A DNA stretch of 64,000 nt from Pythium myriotylum (lineage: Eukaryota; Oomycota; Peronosporomycetes; Pythiales; Pythiaceae): positions 62,001-126,000 of the forward strand of contig JALJCQ010000033.1 of NCBI GenBank assembly GCA_023091665.1. The letters are read 5' to 3'. Made by a program: the position numbers and the translations under genes. This document shows, piece by piece, positions 9,964 through 19,403 of this stretch. The notes under the pieces were generated by a model. That model ran no database searches. It saw only the letters and a list, made by a program, of their open reading frames with translations, and was not told the DNA's origin. Positions within the stretch are counted from its first letter, which is position 1. Every line of letters begins with the position of its first letter.

Positions 9964-12900
9964 TCACCGTAACAGCTCGGCGTGGACGCCACAAGACTTA
10001 TTGCGCCTCCGAGGAAAGTTACGCGGCGAGGCGTCGTCGTCTCGTGTCAGTCGTCGCGCTTCGGTGGGACACAGTTCAATATTGCCGGACAACTTCTCGC
10101 GAATATCCTCATAAAATCGTTTGAACTGAAAGATCTCAACCTGCGAGATACAGACAAATGCGGTAAGCTCCCTGGTGTTTGAGCAAACGAAAGTAGTGGG
10201 TTTGACTGACCTGTCCGCGTCGGAATTCGACCAGATAGACGCCGCGTTGGAACAGAAAAACTTGGACAGTACACGTGAGCACGTCTCCGTAGTTCACATC
10301 TAATTGGTAGTTCTCCCAGTCGATGCTGACGCGCTGGAGCGGCGCAGTTGTGGATGCACGCACGGGCACGAGACTCGGGTAAGCTGATAGAATCGACTCG
10401 ATCTTGGTGAGAACGAGTTGTGCTGGAAGGGCAGTGATGAAGCGAGTGGATCGCGCAACGAGGTCTGCCTGGAACGACGGTGGTCGATTCTCTCCCGCTG
10501 GCGTAGAAGTAACTGACAGCGGAGTATTCGGCACCGATTGTGACGAGGAAGTGGACTGTGTTGTGGAGGTCTGCCGCTGATTACGCAGAGCCGAGTCAGT
10601 CGGCGTCGTGGCCAGATTCAGCTGGGCTTGCTCCAGATTGATATCTTCAAATGCCGTCTGGATTGCCTCAAACTTGAATCCTTTCCCGAAGCGACTCAGG
10701 AATAGCTCTGGCGGAGAGTTGCGTCTGTGGTTGTACAGGCTTCGATCAAGGCGGGAACCTGTGGCGAGAGGAGGAGATGTGAACTTCCGCTGGGACGCAC
10801 GAGGCAGGACAGATTCAGTCGGGCCCGCTGGTAGTGAGCTTGTTGATTCTACCTTCGTACCCGCAAACGATGGATGCCGTCGGCATTCACGTTCGAAGTC
10901 ATTGGTTCCATCCTTTGAGAGACTCGACGTGTCTTCGCGAGCTTGGTCCATCGAAAACTGGAGAGTCGAAGTTGACGATTCCTCCTCTTGCTCCGAGTGG
11001 CGTGGAGAGTTGATAGGTGTCTGACCTGAGGATAGTGGTGCAGTCTCGTCCACGGACGGCATGTAACCATTGCTCATGAGGCGCGCACGCAGAGCCGCCT
11101 TCTGCGGAGACGGGGGGATAGTTTGGGTCGATGGTGGCATCGTGATCGTCGCTGCTGTGGGTGAGCGACCGTGCAGTTGCATACGGTTCATTCCTCCGGG
11201 AGACACCGGAACAGATCGAGGCGTCCATCGTTGTTGCATGGGCTGCGGCTGGTCTTGGTCGGGAATATTGTGGGAAACGGAAGCGGCAGCGATCGGTACA
11301 TCTCGAAACGATGGTGAAGGCGACGGCGAGTTTCCTGGTGCTGGCATGTTGCTCATAGACGGAGTTGGCGGCGAAGCCTCAGGGTGCTCCTCATGAATGG
11401 AGAAGTTGTTTCGTCGCGCCAGTCTTTCTCCGAGCACCCAAGCGTGGCGTTGGGCTTCCTCCACCGACAACCGCATGCTCGGATCCGGATATAGAAGCTG
11501 AGTGATCAGCGACTTGACCTCGAGTGAGAACTGCGCCGGGAAGAACCACGTCGGGAACGCCACTTCGTCCACCGGGTCTTCGTCGCTGTACTTGGTGTTG
11601 TAGCACCACTTCTTAAACTTTTCGTAGCGCAGGCACTTGAGTAGATCCTTACCGAACGGCAGGTTTCCAGCGAGCATTGCGTACACGATCACACCGATCG
11701 ACCACGCGTCCGCCTTGGCGCCGTCGTAGCCTTGTCCCGCATCCATGAGCACCTCGGGGGCGACGTAGTGCGGCGAGCCGACGACTGACCGCAGCCTCCG
11801 GATGGCCTGCACGGTGGCCGAGGTCGTGACGCCGCTCTCCTGGCCGAGCGGGTTCTCCGAGCCTTGCTCGGTCATCGCGAAAATGGCCGAGAGCCCAAAG
11901 TCGGCGATCTTGAGTGTCGAAAATTCCTCGTTGTCAGCCAGCAGCAGATTCTCGGGCTTGAGGTCGCGATGGCACACGCCCGACGAGTGGCAGAAGGCCA
12001 CGCCCGAGATGAGTTGCCGGAAGTACCTCCTTGCTGTGTCCTCGTCGGTTCCGCAGTCGAGCTTGATGCGGTCGAAGAGCTCGCCGCCGGCCGCGAGTTC
12101 GAGCACGAGGAACGTCGTGCACTTGCTGTCCTGCACGAGCTCGAGCGCTTCCTCCAAGCACAGCACGTTCTCGTGGGTGCCCAGTCCCGACATGTGGGAG
12201 ACCTCGCGGTGGATCGACCGCCGCGTGGACGCGAATTTTAAAAACTTTTTCGGGATCTTGGGGATCGTGAGCACCTGGTTCTTGACGACCACGTCCTGCG
12301 TCGCGAGCTCGAGCTGCGCGAGCTGCCGGTCGGCCTCCTCGGGCGGCGCGTCCGTGTGGAGCTCGTCGCCCCAGACGTCGATGCACTGCGGCAGACTGAG
12401 CTCGCGCAGCGTGCCCGTGCGCGGGTCTTCGTAGGCCGCGACGGCCTGTTTGGTCGACGGATGGATGAGCCACCAGACGTTCCTACGAGAGAGCAGTCGG
12501 GCGTCAGCGCGTGAAGTGCGAGAGCGCGAAAGAGAGAGAGCGGACGCACTCGAGTCGCATGCGCGTGGCGACGGTGGCGAAGCGGCTGCTGCCGCCGGGC
12601 GTGAGGTTGCCGGCGCGGCGGAAGCGCGCGTCGTCGTCGGGCGCGTTGGCGTCGAGCGGCTGGCCGCGCACGGCGACGACGCAGCGAGAGAGCAGCGTGC
12701 TCGGGAGCAGCTTGTAGCCCACGGGGTTGAGGATCTTGATCGCGACATGCTGAGATATAAAATTCCACGTGAGGCCACCAACGAACCAACGCGCCAACAA
12801 AAAACTTATGGTTTTCCAACGTACGCGTTTCGTGCGCGCGCAGTAGGCCTCGTAGACGCTGTCACGCACAAAAAAAAAATCAGCCCACGATCCAACAACC

Positions 12901-13049
12901 CGCTAGCAAACGCCAACGCACACTCCGGCGGCGCCGCCGCCCAGGTAGCCGCCGAGTTCGTAGTAGAGTTCGCGGCCGCTGTAGATGCACTGGCCGTCGT
13001 AGTGGTCGACCTGGAGGATCTGTCGCTTGCGGCGGCGCTCGTTCATCAT
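9964..13049 (-). CDS. CAMK-type Ser/Thr kinase with KA1-like tail (5 exons)
   Basis: Model: exons 13049-12922, 12858-12825, 12749-12550, 12482-10211 and 10140-9964, introns 63-75 bp, all with GT/AG ends and matching phases, giving 936 residues. The split exons rebuild a normal kinase N-lobe: a glycine-rich loop (LGGGAAGVVYEA), then VAIK (Lys about 59). Further on are HRDLKPEN (about 292), DFG (about 315), and SPHYVAPE. The long middle is Ser/Pro-rich. The last exon adds VEIFQFKRFYEDIREKL, completing a KA1-like domain as in AMPK/MARK/CIPK relatives. Unusual: about 155 residues separate the VAIK lysine from the likely alpha-C glutamate (HREV, about 214), against about 20 normally. Start chosen at an ATG-ATG pair following CGCACC. 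It probably phosphorylates Ser/Thr in a signalling pathway; the substrate is unknown. Confidence 0.85.
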
Positions 13050-13940
13050 GGTGCGAGAAGAGTTCCGATGCGACGATGCAGCGCCGTCGGCGTCGGGGGG
13101 AATGCGTCGGCCGCGCGCGAGGCTCGCTACGCACGCGCCTGCTTCTCTTGGGAAGTAACCACCAACCCCTCCCATTTCTTTTCCGACGCCGTCTCAGTCT
13201 GGTCAGGGCGTTGTAAAAACATCCAATGAGCGGACATGGTCCGGGCCATTTCGGCCAACTGGCGTGGCGGATTGGCGACTTGGGACAGAAAACGGGCCTT
13301 TTTTTGGCTTGCTCAAAGCGTTGCGGGGGGGGGGGGGGGGGGGGAAGCTTAGCACTTGGTACGTACGTACACTTGGCGCACGCCAAACGATGTGGCAACG
13401 CGCGGCCGCTCTGATTGCCACAGTGGACAATATGGGGCGTCTCGCAATCGCCAGAGAAAAACAAAAGAAAATAAAAAAAAAAACCGGACCTCTCGCGAGA
13501 TGCCGATACCTAGGGGTGGCTGTATCTGGTTGTCTGGGACAGGGATGCGGATTGACTCCGCTTTCGCAGTGTGCTCGGGACCTGCTGGCACGGCTGACAG
13601 TCCGGTCCCGTCGACCGGTGGCGTCAGCGATCGCCCGATCGTCGGGCAGCATCAATCAGCCGAAGCGAGGTCAGCTCAGTGCTGCGCCGACGCCGACAAA
13701 ACAGACTGGCCCACCTAGATGATGGGGCGCCCTTTCCGTCTTTTCGGGGGCTGAAGTTGAAGCAGGCGCAGATTGGCACATCTGCTCAGAAAAAAGCCAC
13801 GTGGCAGTGCGCGGGGGTTTTACGGCACGTCGATTGGACGAAAACAATCATATTTTTATCCAGCTAACATATACGAGGCTTACGTCAACGTGTCGGCTAA
13901 TTACCATCACTCTGTTTTGTTCGGCCACAACCAAAGCCAG
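13050..13940. other. Intergenic region between kinase and nucleoredoxin genes
   Basis: About 890 bp separating two divergently transcribed genes, so it should carry both promoters. It contains a 20-base G run and an A-rich stretch near 13467-13483. No open frame here has a supportable product. Confidence 0.5.
13325..13344 (+). repeat. Uninterrupted run of 20 G
   Basis: Twenty consecutive G in the shared upstream region of the kinase and nucleoredoxin genes. A run this long can form G-quadruplex DNA and is also a likely place for length error in sequencing. Confidence 0.85.
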
Positions 13941-14649
13941 ATGCTCCTGCGAGCGGCTCCCAGAATCCGACTGAGATCCACGGCTCTGATCCACCGACGC
14001 GCCATGAGCTCCGCCGCGCTTTTCAAGGACGTGAAGCTCGTCAACGCGAAAGGAGACGAGCGCGACGGAGAGGAGGTCCTGAGCGGCAAGGTGCTCGCGC
14101 TCTACTTCGCGGTGGGGATGAGAAGCTCTTGTCGCACGAAAAACTTCGTCTCGAGCTGACCAAAACCTCTGTGGTTCCGTTTTCTCAGGCCGACTGGTGC
14201 CCGGACTGCCGCGATTTCCAGCCGGCGCTCAACTCGTTCTACAAGGACGCGAACAAGGATGGCGCAGCCATCGAGTTCGTGTTCGTAAGCTCAGATGACA
14301 CCAAGGCTGACCAGGCGGCTCATTTCAAGGACAAGCAGGGCCCTTGGTGGGCGATCCCGTTTGACAATGGGCTCCGCGACGAGCTCAAGCGCAAGGTAGG
14401 GTGTTGGACAAGAGCGACGCAATTACCGTGAGACGATCTCACCCGCAGTGTGTTTTGTCAATAACGCAGTACGGAGTGTGCGCCGCCAAGGAAAAAGATG
14501 CCGTTGGTGTCGTGGACCGCAAGGGCGGCGTCCCGAGCCTCGTCGTGATCCAGCCCAACGGCGACCTCATCGACTTGCACGGCGTCGACAAGGTCGAAAA
14601 GGAAGGCGTCAAGGCGCTCGACGCATGGAAGAAGATTTTCACGGCGTAG
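13941..14649 (+). CDS. Nucleoredoxin-like thioredoxin, WCPDC type (copy 1)
   Basis: Three exons (13941-14111, 14189-14395, 14470-14649), both introns phase 0 with GT/AG ends, give 185 residues. The thioredoxin fold carries WCPDC right after exon 1 (LYFA-ADWCPDC), followed by FVFVSSDD, WWAIPF and VDRKGGVPSLVV. This is the nucleoredoxin/tryparedoxin arrangement, a small thiol-disulfide oxidoreductase. The first 21 residues are rich in Arg and Leu with no acid (MLLRAAPRIRLRSTALIHRR), which suggests a mitochondrial presequence; a second ATG at 14004 would give a cytosolic form. A tandem paralogue starts 280 bp downstream. Family call is secure; localisation is inference. Confidence 0.85.
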
Positions 14650-14928
14650 GTCAAGTAGGCAGCCACCCTAGTCGATGCTCATAGTTGCCATAGTCACAGC
14701 CGACGCAAAGCTCCCATCACGCATGAATGAATACCTCATCAATACATGATCCATGCCCATGCTCTTCATCCATCCACGGCGATAATCGAAGCAGGCAACG
14801 TGGTCCAGACGCGAACCCAATCATTGCCCTCCAAGCAGGTCCGTCATATCCGCGGGACCATCATTCTCTCGTCCATCCCAAAGTGAGCATGAGCATTCGG
14901 TGATCCTCCGAACGAAGATCCAACGAGA

Positions 14929-15490
14929 ATGGCGACTCTCTTCCGGGACGTGGAGCTGGTGAACGCCAAAGGCGAAACGGCGCGCGGCGGTGACGTGCTT
15001 GCGAACAAGGCGGTCGCGCTCTTCTTCTCGGTGGGTTCACTTCCTCATTCGTAGCTGCTCATGAGGTAGAAGAAGACGTTTACGAGGGTTGAATGAATTG
15101 CAGGCGGATTGGTGTCCATACTGCCACGACTTCCTCCCGGCGCTGCAGACATTCTACGACGAAGTGAACGAGAGCAGCCAGCGATTCGAAGTCGTGTTTG
15201 TAAGCTCAGACAACGACATCGACGAGTTCTCCAAGTACTTCCAGACACACCACGGCGCGTGGTGGGCGATCCCATACGCTAACGAGGCCCTTCGCCGCGA
15301 GATCAAGCTCAAATATGAAGTTGCGGGCCGCAAAGAGCTCGCTGGCTTGGGCCTCGCAGACCGCAAGGGCGGCTTGCCGACTCTGTTGGTCGTGAACGAC
15401 CAAGGCGTCGCTGTGGACTACGCTGGTGTCGATAAGGTCAACAAACTTGGTCCGAAGGCTCTAGACCAATGGGAGGAGCCACAGCAGTAA
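14929..15490 (+). CDS. Nucleoredoxin-like thioredoxin, WCPYC type (copy 2)
   Basis: Two exons (14929-15030 and 15104-15490), intron 73 bp in phase 0, give 162 residues. The active site is WCPYC at residue 37, followed by VVFVSSDN, WWAIPYAN and ADRKGGLPTLLVV, closely parallel to copy 1. It lacks the Arg-rich leader of copy 1, so a cytosolic protein is likely. The first intron sits at the same codon boundary as in copy 1 (before ADWCP), but the second intron of copy 1 is absent here. The pair therefore arose by tandem duplication followed by intron loss or gain. Confidence 0.85.
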
Positions 15491-15727
15491 CCTTACAAGC
15501 AGCATGTTTCTATGCATCAGCGATAAAAAGATCAAAGAATCAGTTCTTTGTGTTGAACATTGCTGTTAACAAAGCGCACGGCGATCTTTTGTACAATTGC
15601 TGTGGCTCCTCGATAATACTTTGCCGTCCGATTCTGTGTCTTGATACAACAAACGTTCAACACTTCGATGATCACGCACAAACATACAATTCACCCCGAC
15701 AAATCCACAGACTTGTCGCGTTTATAA

Positions 15728-16351
15728 TCAGGCGGACACGGTGACGCTCACGATCGACGAAGACGAGCGCGACGATGTTGCCTGTGAGAATAATTGATCG
15801 CCCAGGGTCTCGAACGACTGGCGGCTAATACGGCTGTCCGCTTGCTGTTGCTGCGTCGAAATCATCTCGTTGTAGAGCGCGTTCCCCAGTTCGGCGAACA
15901 TCTCGGAGCTGAAGCCTTCGGGCAAATGAGACGTGAGCTCGTGGAAGTCGTTCAAGACCGTGTCGTTCGCGTCCCCGCTCGCGAGCAGGTTCGCGAGTTC
16001 CTCGCTGCCGTCTTCCAATCCACTCTCACTCTCTTGTGCGTTCTGGATCGCCTGGAACACGCGGTAGAGCTGCTCGAGGCGCGACCAGGCCTGCGCGGCG
16101 CTGCGTTCTTCTTGGCTCACATGGGACACGAGGCTGCGCGCGCGCTGTCGCAGGAATTCGGGGCGCTTGAGGCGGTCGCGCGAGAAGTCTTCAACGAGCA
16201 GCGGGATGGGCCCGTCGGCGCCGATACACGCGTGGTAGACGTCCGGCGACGGGCGGTCCTCGCCGAGCTTCGGGTCGCTTCGGTCCGAGCTCTCGTGGCC
16301 GGCCGACTGCACGGGCACACGCCGCCGCGCGCGCATCAAGCGACGGAACAT
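15728..16351 (-). CDS. Hypothetical acidic helical protein
   Basis: A 207-residue frame from an ATG at 16351. The first 14 residues are basic (MFRRLMRARRRVPV). The remainder is acidic and mostly helical, with a possible coiled coil around residues 80-110 and a Ser-rich end. I recognise no domain. No signal peptide or membrane segment. The 237 bp on its 3' side (15491-15727) holds the ends of this gene and of nucleoredoxin copy 2, which converge. Coding status is supported by third-position GC and by a long frame with an ATG; function is unknown. Confidence 0.55.
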   Translation of the reverse strand: MFRRLMRARRRVPVQSAGHESSDRSDPKLGEDRPSPDVYHACIGADGPIPLLVEDFSRDRLKRPEFLRQRARSLVSHVSQEERSAAQAWSRLEQLYRVFQAIQNAQESESGLEDGSEELANLLASGDANDTVLNDFHELTSHLPEGFSSEMFAELGNALYNEMISTQQQQADSRISRQSFETLGDQLFSQATSSRSSSSIVSVTVSA

Positions 16352-16569
16352 GGCGAAGCGTCGCGTGGAGACGGAGAGAGAGGGAGAGATAGAGAGGGGG
16401 GAGGAAGGAAGGCGGCGTCGGAGGGCGGGCCGCCAGACAACCCCTGGCAGCGTGGCGTCGACTTGGCCTGTGTCGCGTGGGTGTTCTCACGAGTGAGATG
16501 AGCATCGCAGAGTGATGGTCGATCGGTGGGTTTGACAACGGGCTTAACAGAAACCATAGCAGTTGCTAA

Positions 16570-17308
16570 CTACGCGGAAGTGCCTCATGGGGCACTATTT
16601 GGATCCATGTTGAAGGCCGAGAGGATGGGACCGCTGCCTCGACTTCAAGCTCGACGACTGCCTCGTGGGAGCGGTCTCTTGGGTGGAAGGCTGCTGCAGC
16701 CGGCCGCTGGCCACTCGCTGTTCTCACGCCAACGTCTCAGCCAACGGCAGCGCAGGTTTGGGCGACGGTTGAGTTGGATTTTGAGAGTTTTCGGTTTGAG
16801 CGACGGGTGATCCAGCTCATAAAACCGAAAGATACGACGCGAGGGTCTCACGTTGAAGAGCTGCTCGCCAGTTCAAGTTTGCTCCACGTCACAGATGCAG
16901 CCAAATTTAAACTCGCGGTGTCCAATCGAGTTGAAGCAAAACTAAGCATTCTGCTCCTGATTGGTCAGCTCCGAGGCAACTCCCTCGCAGCTTCAGATCC
17001 AGCTGAGCTTGCAGCTGTGGCTCATCTTCCTAGCGTCCTCTCAATGGTGTTGAAGAGTCTGAGCAACGTCCTCTGCTCGACCCTCTGGTCACGTGTTCGT
17101 TTCAGTACAACAGCAGGACTCAGGACAAAGAGAAATCGAAGGATCGCCCAATCTTCGAAGCATTGCAGCATTCTTTGAGGGATACGCGCCAACTGCGCCT
17201 AACCTCACAACTTCGGGAGGATCTTCTCGTTATGATCATTTCACAATTATCTCCACGTGCCTTGAAGACCGATGCCAGCTACAGAAGTCAGCCCATCGTT
17301 GCGACGAC
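16570..17308 (+). other. Probable upstream exons of the EF-hand gene
   Basis: Two adjoining stretches look coding in different frames. One runs from about 16570 in the frame containing SFRFERRVIQLIKPKD; the other opens after a good acceptor (CTCATCTTCCTAG) at 17033 and reads ESEQRPLLDPLVTCSFQYNS through QLREDLLVMIISQLSP to a stop at 17308. Neither has a clear ATG. Together with the downstream frame at 17272-18306 they suggest a spliced gene starting near 16.5 kb. I could not place the donors with confidence: candidates for the first intron are GTGTCC at 16918 or GTTGAA at 16930, both in phase. A frameshifted pseudogene is the alternative. Confidence 0.4.
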
Positions 17309-18306
17309 GCCTTTCTGACGACGCACGCCAACTCCTTCGCTCGGCACTCGGTGGTACGACCTTTGCCAGGTCTGATATCCATGAAGATTACCGCGACTTG
17401 ACGCTTGAAGAGCGGCTTCAGAACTTCCGAGGCCAGATTCGCGTGGAGGCGCCAACGATATCGAGCGCAGTTCGACTTCGAATTGCTGCCTCGAACACCA
17501 CATACATTTTGCGGTACCACGTCGAAAGCATCGGGGCCGAGGTGTCAGTTTATAATAAGGCTGGCGCCACCACTTCCTGGATCACCACTGCGAATGGCCA
17601 GAATATTCAGCTGCGAACTTATGTGAGCATGCCCACTTCGCATCCAGCAGTTTGCCAGGAGATCTCTTCACTCATCGACATCCTGGAAGCAATTGATCTC
17701 TTTGATCTTTTCAAGGCCTCCCTTTCGGCTGTACCGGTGCATGGAAACCCAATTATCTTTACGAATCATGTTGCATATTCGTCTTCGACGGACAAAGGAT
17801 CATACGTGTTTGTTGTCGATCGTGATTCGGGCAAACCCCTTGCCGTGACGCACACTGCGACTCAGGCGGGCCTCGAGGCAATCGATCTTTGCGTTGAAGA
17901 TTACGTCCGATTCGACGGTACGATCGACATTCCCCCAGGGATCAAGTCGGACGTCGAGCTCATGATCGATACGGCCATGTACTGCTTCACAGAGTGGAGT
18001 TCTGACGGGCAGAAACGTATGATCGAGGTATTTGGTATAATCGACAAGGACGATGATGGCTTCATCTCCGGGCAGGATGTATACGCGCAACTACTGGTGG
18101 TCGGACACTCGAAGCAGAAATGTCCCAACATCGTGCTCGAAATGGCCCGCCTCCTGTGCGACACCTCGGATCCGGCTGAGGAGTTTGGCTTTTACAAGTT
18201 CTGTGGGTTCTGGGTGACGATGTTGGCTGATACGTATCGCGTATCCGACCCAGGAAACGAAGCAACTGTACTCGTAGCTCTTGAGCGGCTCTTTCTGGGA
18301 GTGTAA
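17272..18306 (+). CDS. EF-hand containing conserved hypothetical protein (3' part certain)
   Basis: An open frame of 344 codons; the ATG at 17272 may be internal if the upstream segments are spliced in. The middle is beta-rich without a domain I recognise (YILRYHVESIGAEVSVYN, GSYVFVVDRDSGKPL). Near the C terminus is one canonical EF-hand calcium loop, DKDDDGFISGQD, flanked by helices, followed by an acidic helical segment that might be a degenerate second hand (about residues 290-320). Calcium binding is therefore likely; partner and process are unknown. No membrane segment. The gene is followed by about 1.1 kb without coding signal. Confidence 0.65.
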   Translation: MPATEVSPSLRRRLSDDARQLLRSALGGTTFARSDIHEDYRDLTLEERLQNFRGQIRVEAPTISSAVRLRIAASNTTYILRYHVESIGAEVSVYNKAGATTSWITTANGQNIQLRTYVSMPTSHPAVCQEISSLIDILEAIDLFDLFKASLSAVPVHGNPIIFTNHVAYSSSTDKGSYVFVVDRDSGKPLAVTHTATQAGLEAIDLCVEDYVRFDGTIDIPPGIKSDVELMIDTAMYCFTEWSSDGQKRMIEVFGIIDKDDDGFISGQDVYAQLLVVGHSKQKCPNIVLEMARLLCDTSDPAEEFGFYKFCGFWVTMLADTYRVSDPGNEATVLVALERLFLGV

Positions 18307-19403
18307 CTCGTCGTATTGGAGCCTTGTCCAGGTGGAGCGTTCCGTCAAATGTCTGCGTTAACTAATAGTGGATGTGGGTTTGCTCATAAGAAGAAAGAAA
18401 GAAATGTCTGCTGGCCACACCATGGCCGAGATCCTTGAAGGTTGGACGCGTCGCCTCACGATCCCCTCTTACTAGCGCCAATCTTCAAAACTCCCACCTC
18501 CACCACGAACACCCTCGTGTCCGAAATCGCCGTGTTTCGTTGAGCCCGTGTTCAGAGCGCTTCCCATCCTGCGGGCATGGATGGCCGTGTGAGATGGCTA
18601 CATTTCCCTCGCGCGAGTGGCATCTGCTCCTTCCGTCGGCAGCCATGAACACGCGAAGAACCTTCGGGTCGCCGGGGCAGTTGGCGCCATCTTTTTCCGC
18701 AGAAACACGCCAGTTTCGTGGACGCGTCGCCATGGATCGACCAAAAGGCCGTCGCGCTCGAGCCTCCATTTGAAACCAGGGTGGTTGAATCTGGTGCATC
18801 AGGTGTTCTCGTCCTCAGCTTTTTTGGCACCTGCCCCAAAACCAAGCAAACGTGCGTTTATTTTCTTTGCTCTGGGAACTCCGAGTGTCGCAGTTGCGCG
18901 AGTTTCTCACCGTGATGAACAGCCGAGACCTCCTCACCGCCTTGCGAGTCGAGTCCGCTTGATGGAGCACAAAGCACATTGGGCATTCGTCACCGCATCC
19001 TCCACCGCCAACTGAGTGACGCCGGTGCGTGGCATAATCACCTGCCGCCGTCACGGCCGTCGGGAAGAGTTCAGTGGGCGGCCACCCTTTTTTTTGACAC
19101 GGCCAGAACGCTCTGGTCGTTTCGTCGGGTTTTTCTTCCTTCTTTTTTTTCACACTCCGAGTGCGGCGTTTTGTTTTGTACCTATCGCGGTCGCCACGAG
19201 CTCGCCGAAGCGCCCCCCCGCCGCTCGCCTCGCACTCGTCGCGCGCTCTTCCGCGCGTGCGTTCGATCCTTTCGTGAGAAACCCGGCCGCCGGTCTTTGT
19301 TTGGCCTCGAAAGTCAGAGGGCAACTGGCCTCCAGCTCCGTCTCCGCCCACTCCCTCTCTTGCCCGACTCGGGCCCCAGACGCGATCTTCCGCCGCTTCG
19401 ACC
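18307..19403. other. Intergenic region, no gene seen
   Basis: About 1.1 kb between two plus-strand genes. The last 250 bp are CT- and T-rich, with a T8 run at 19089-19096 and another at 19144-19151, as expected of an upstream promoter for the ankyrin-FYVE gene. Open frames on the minus strand here are Arg/Glu-rich and unconvincing. Confidence 0.4.
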
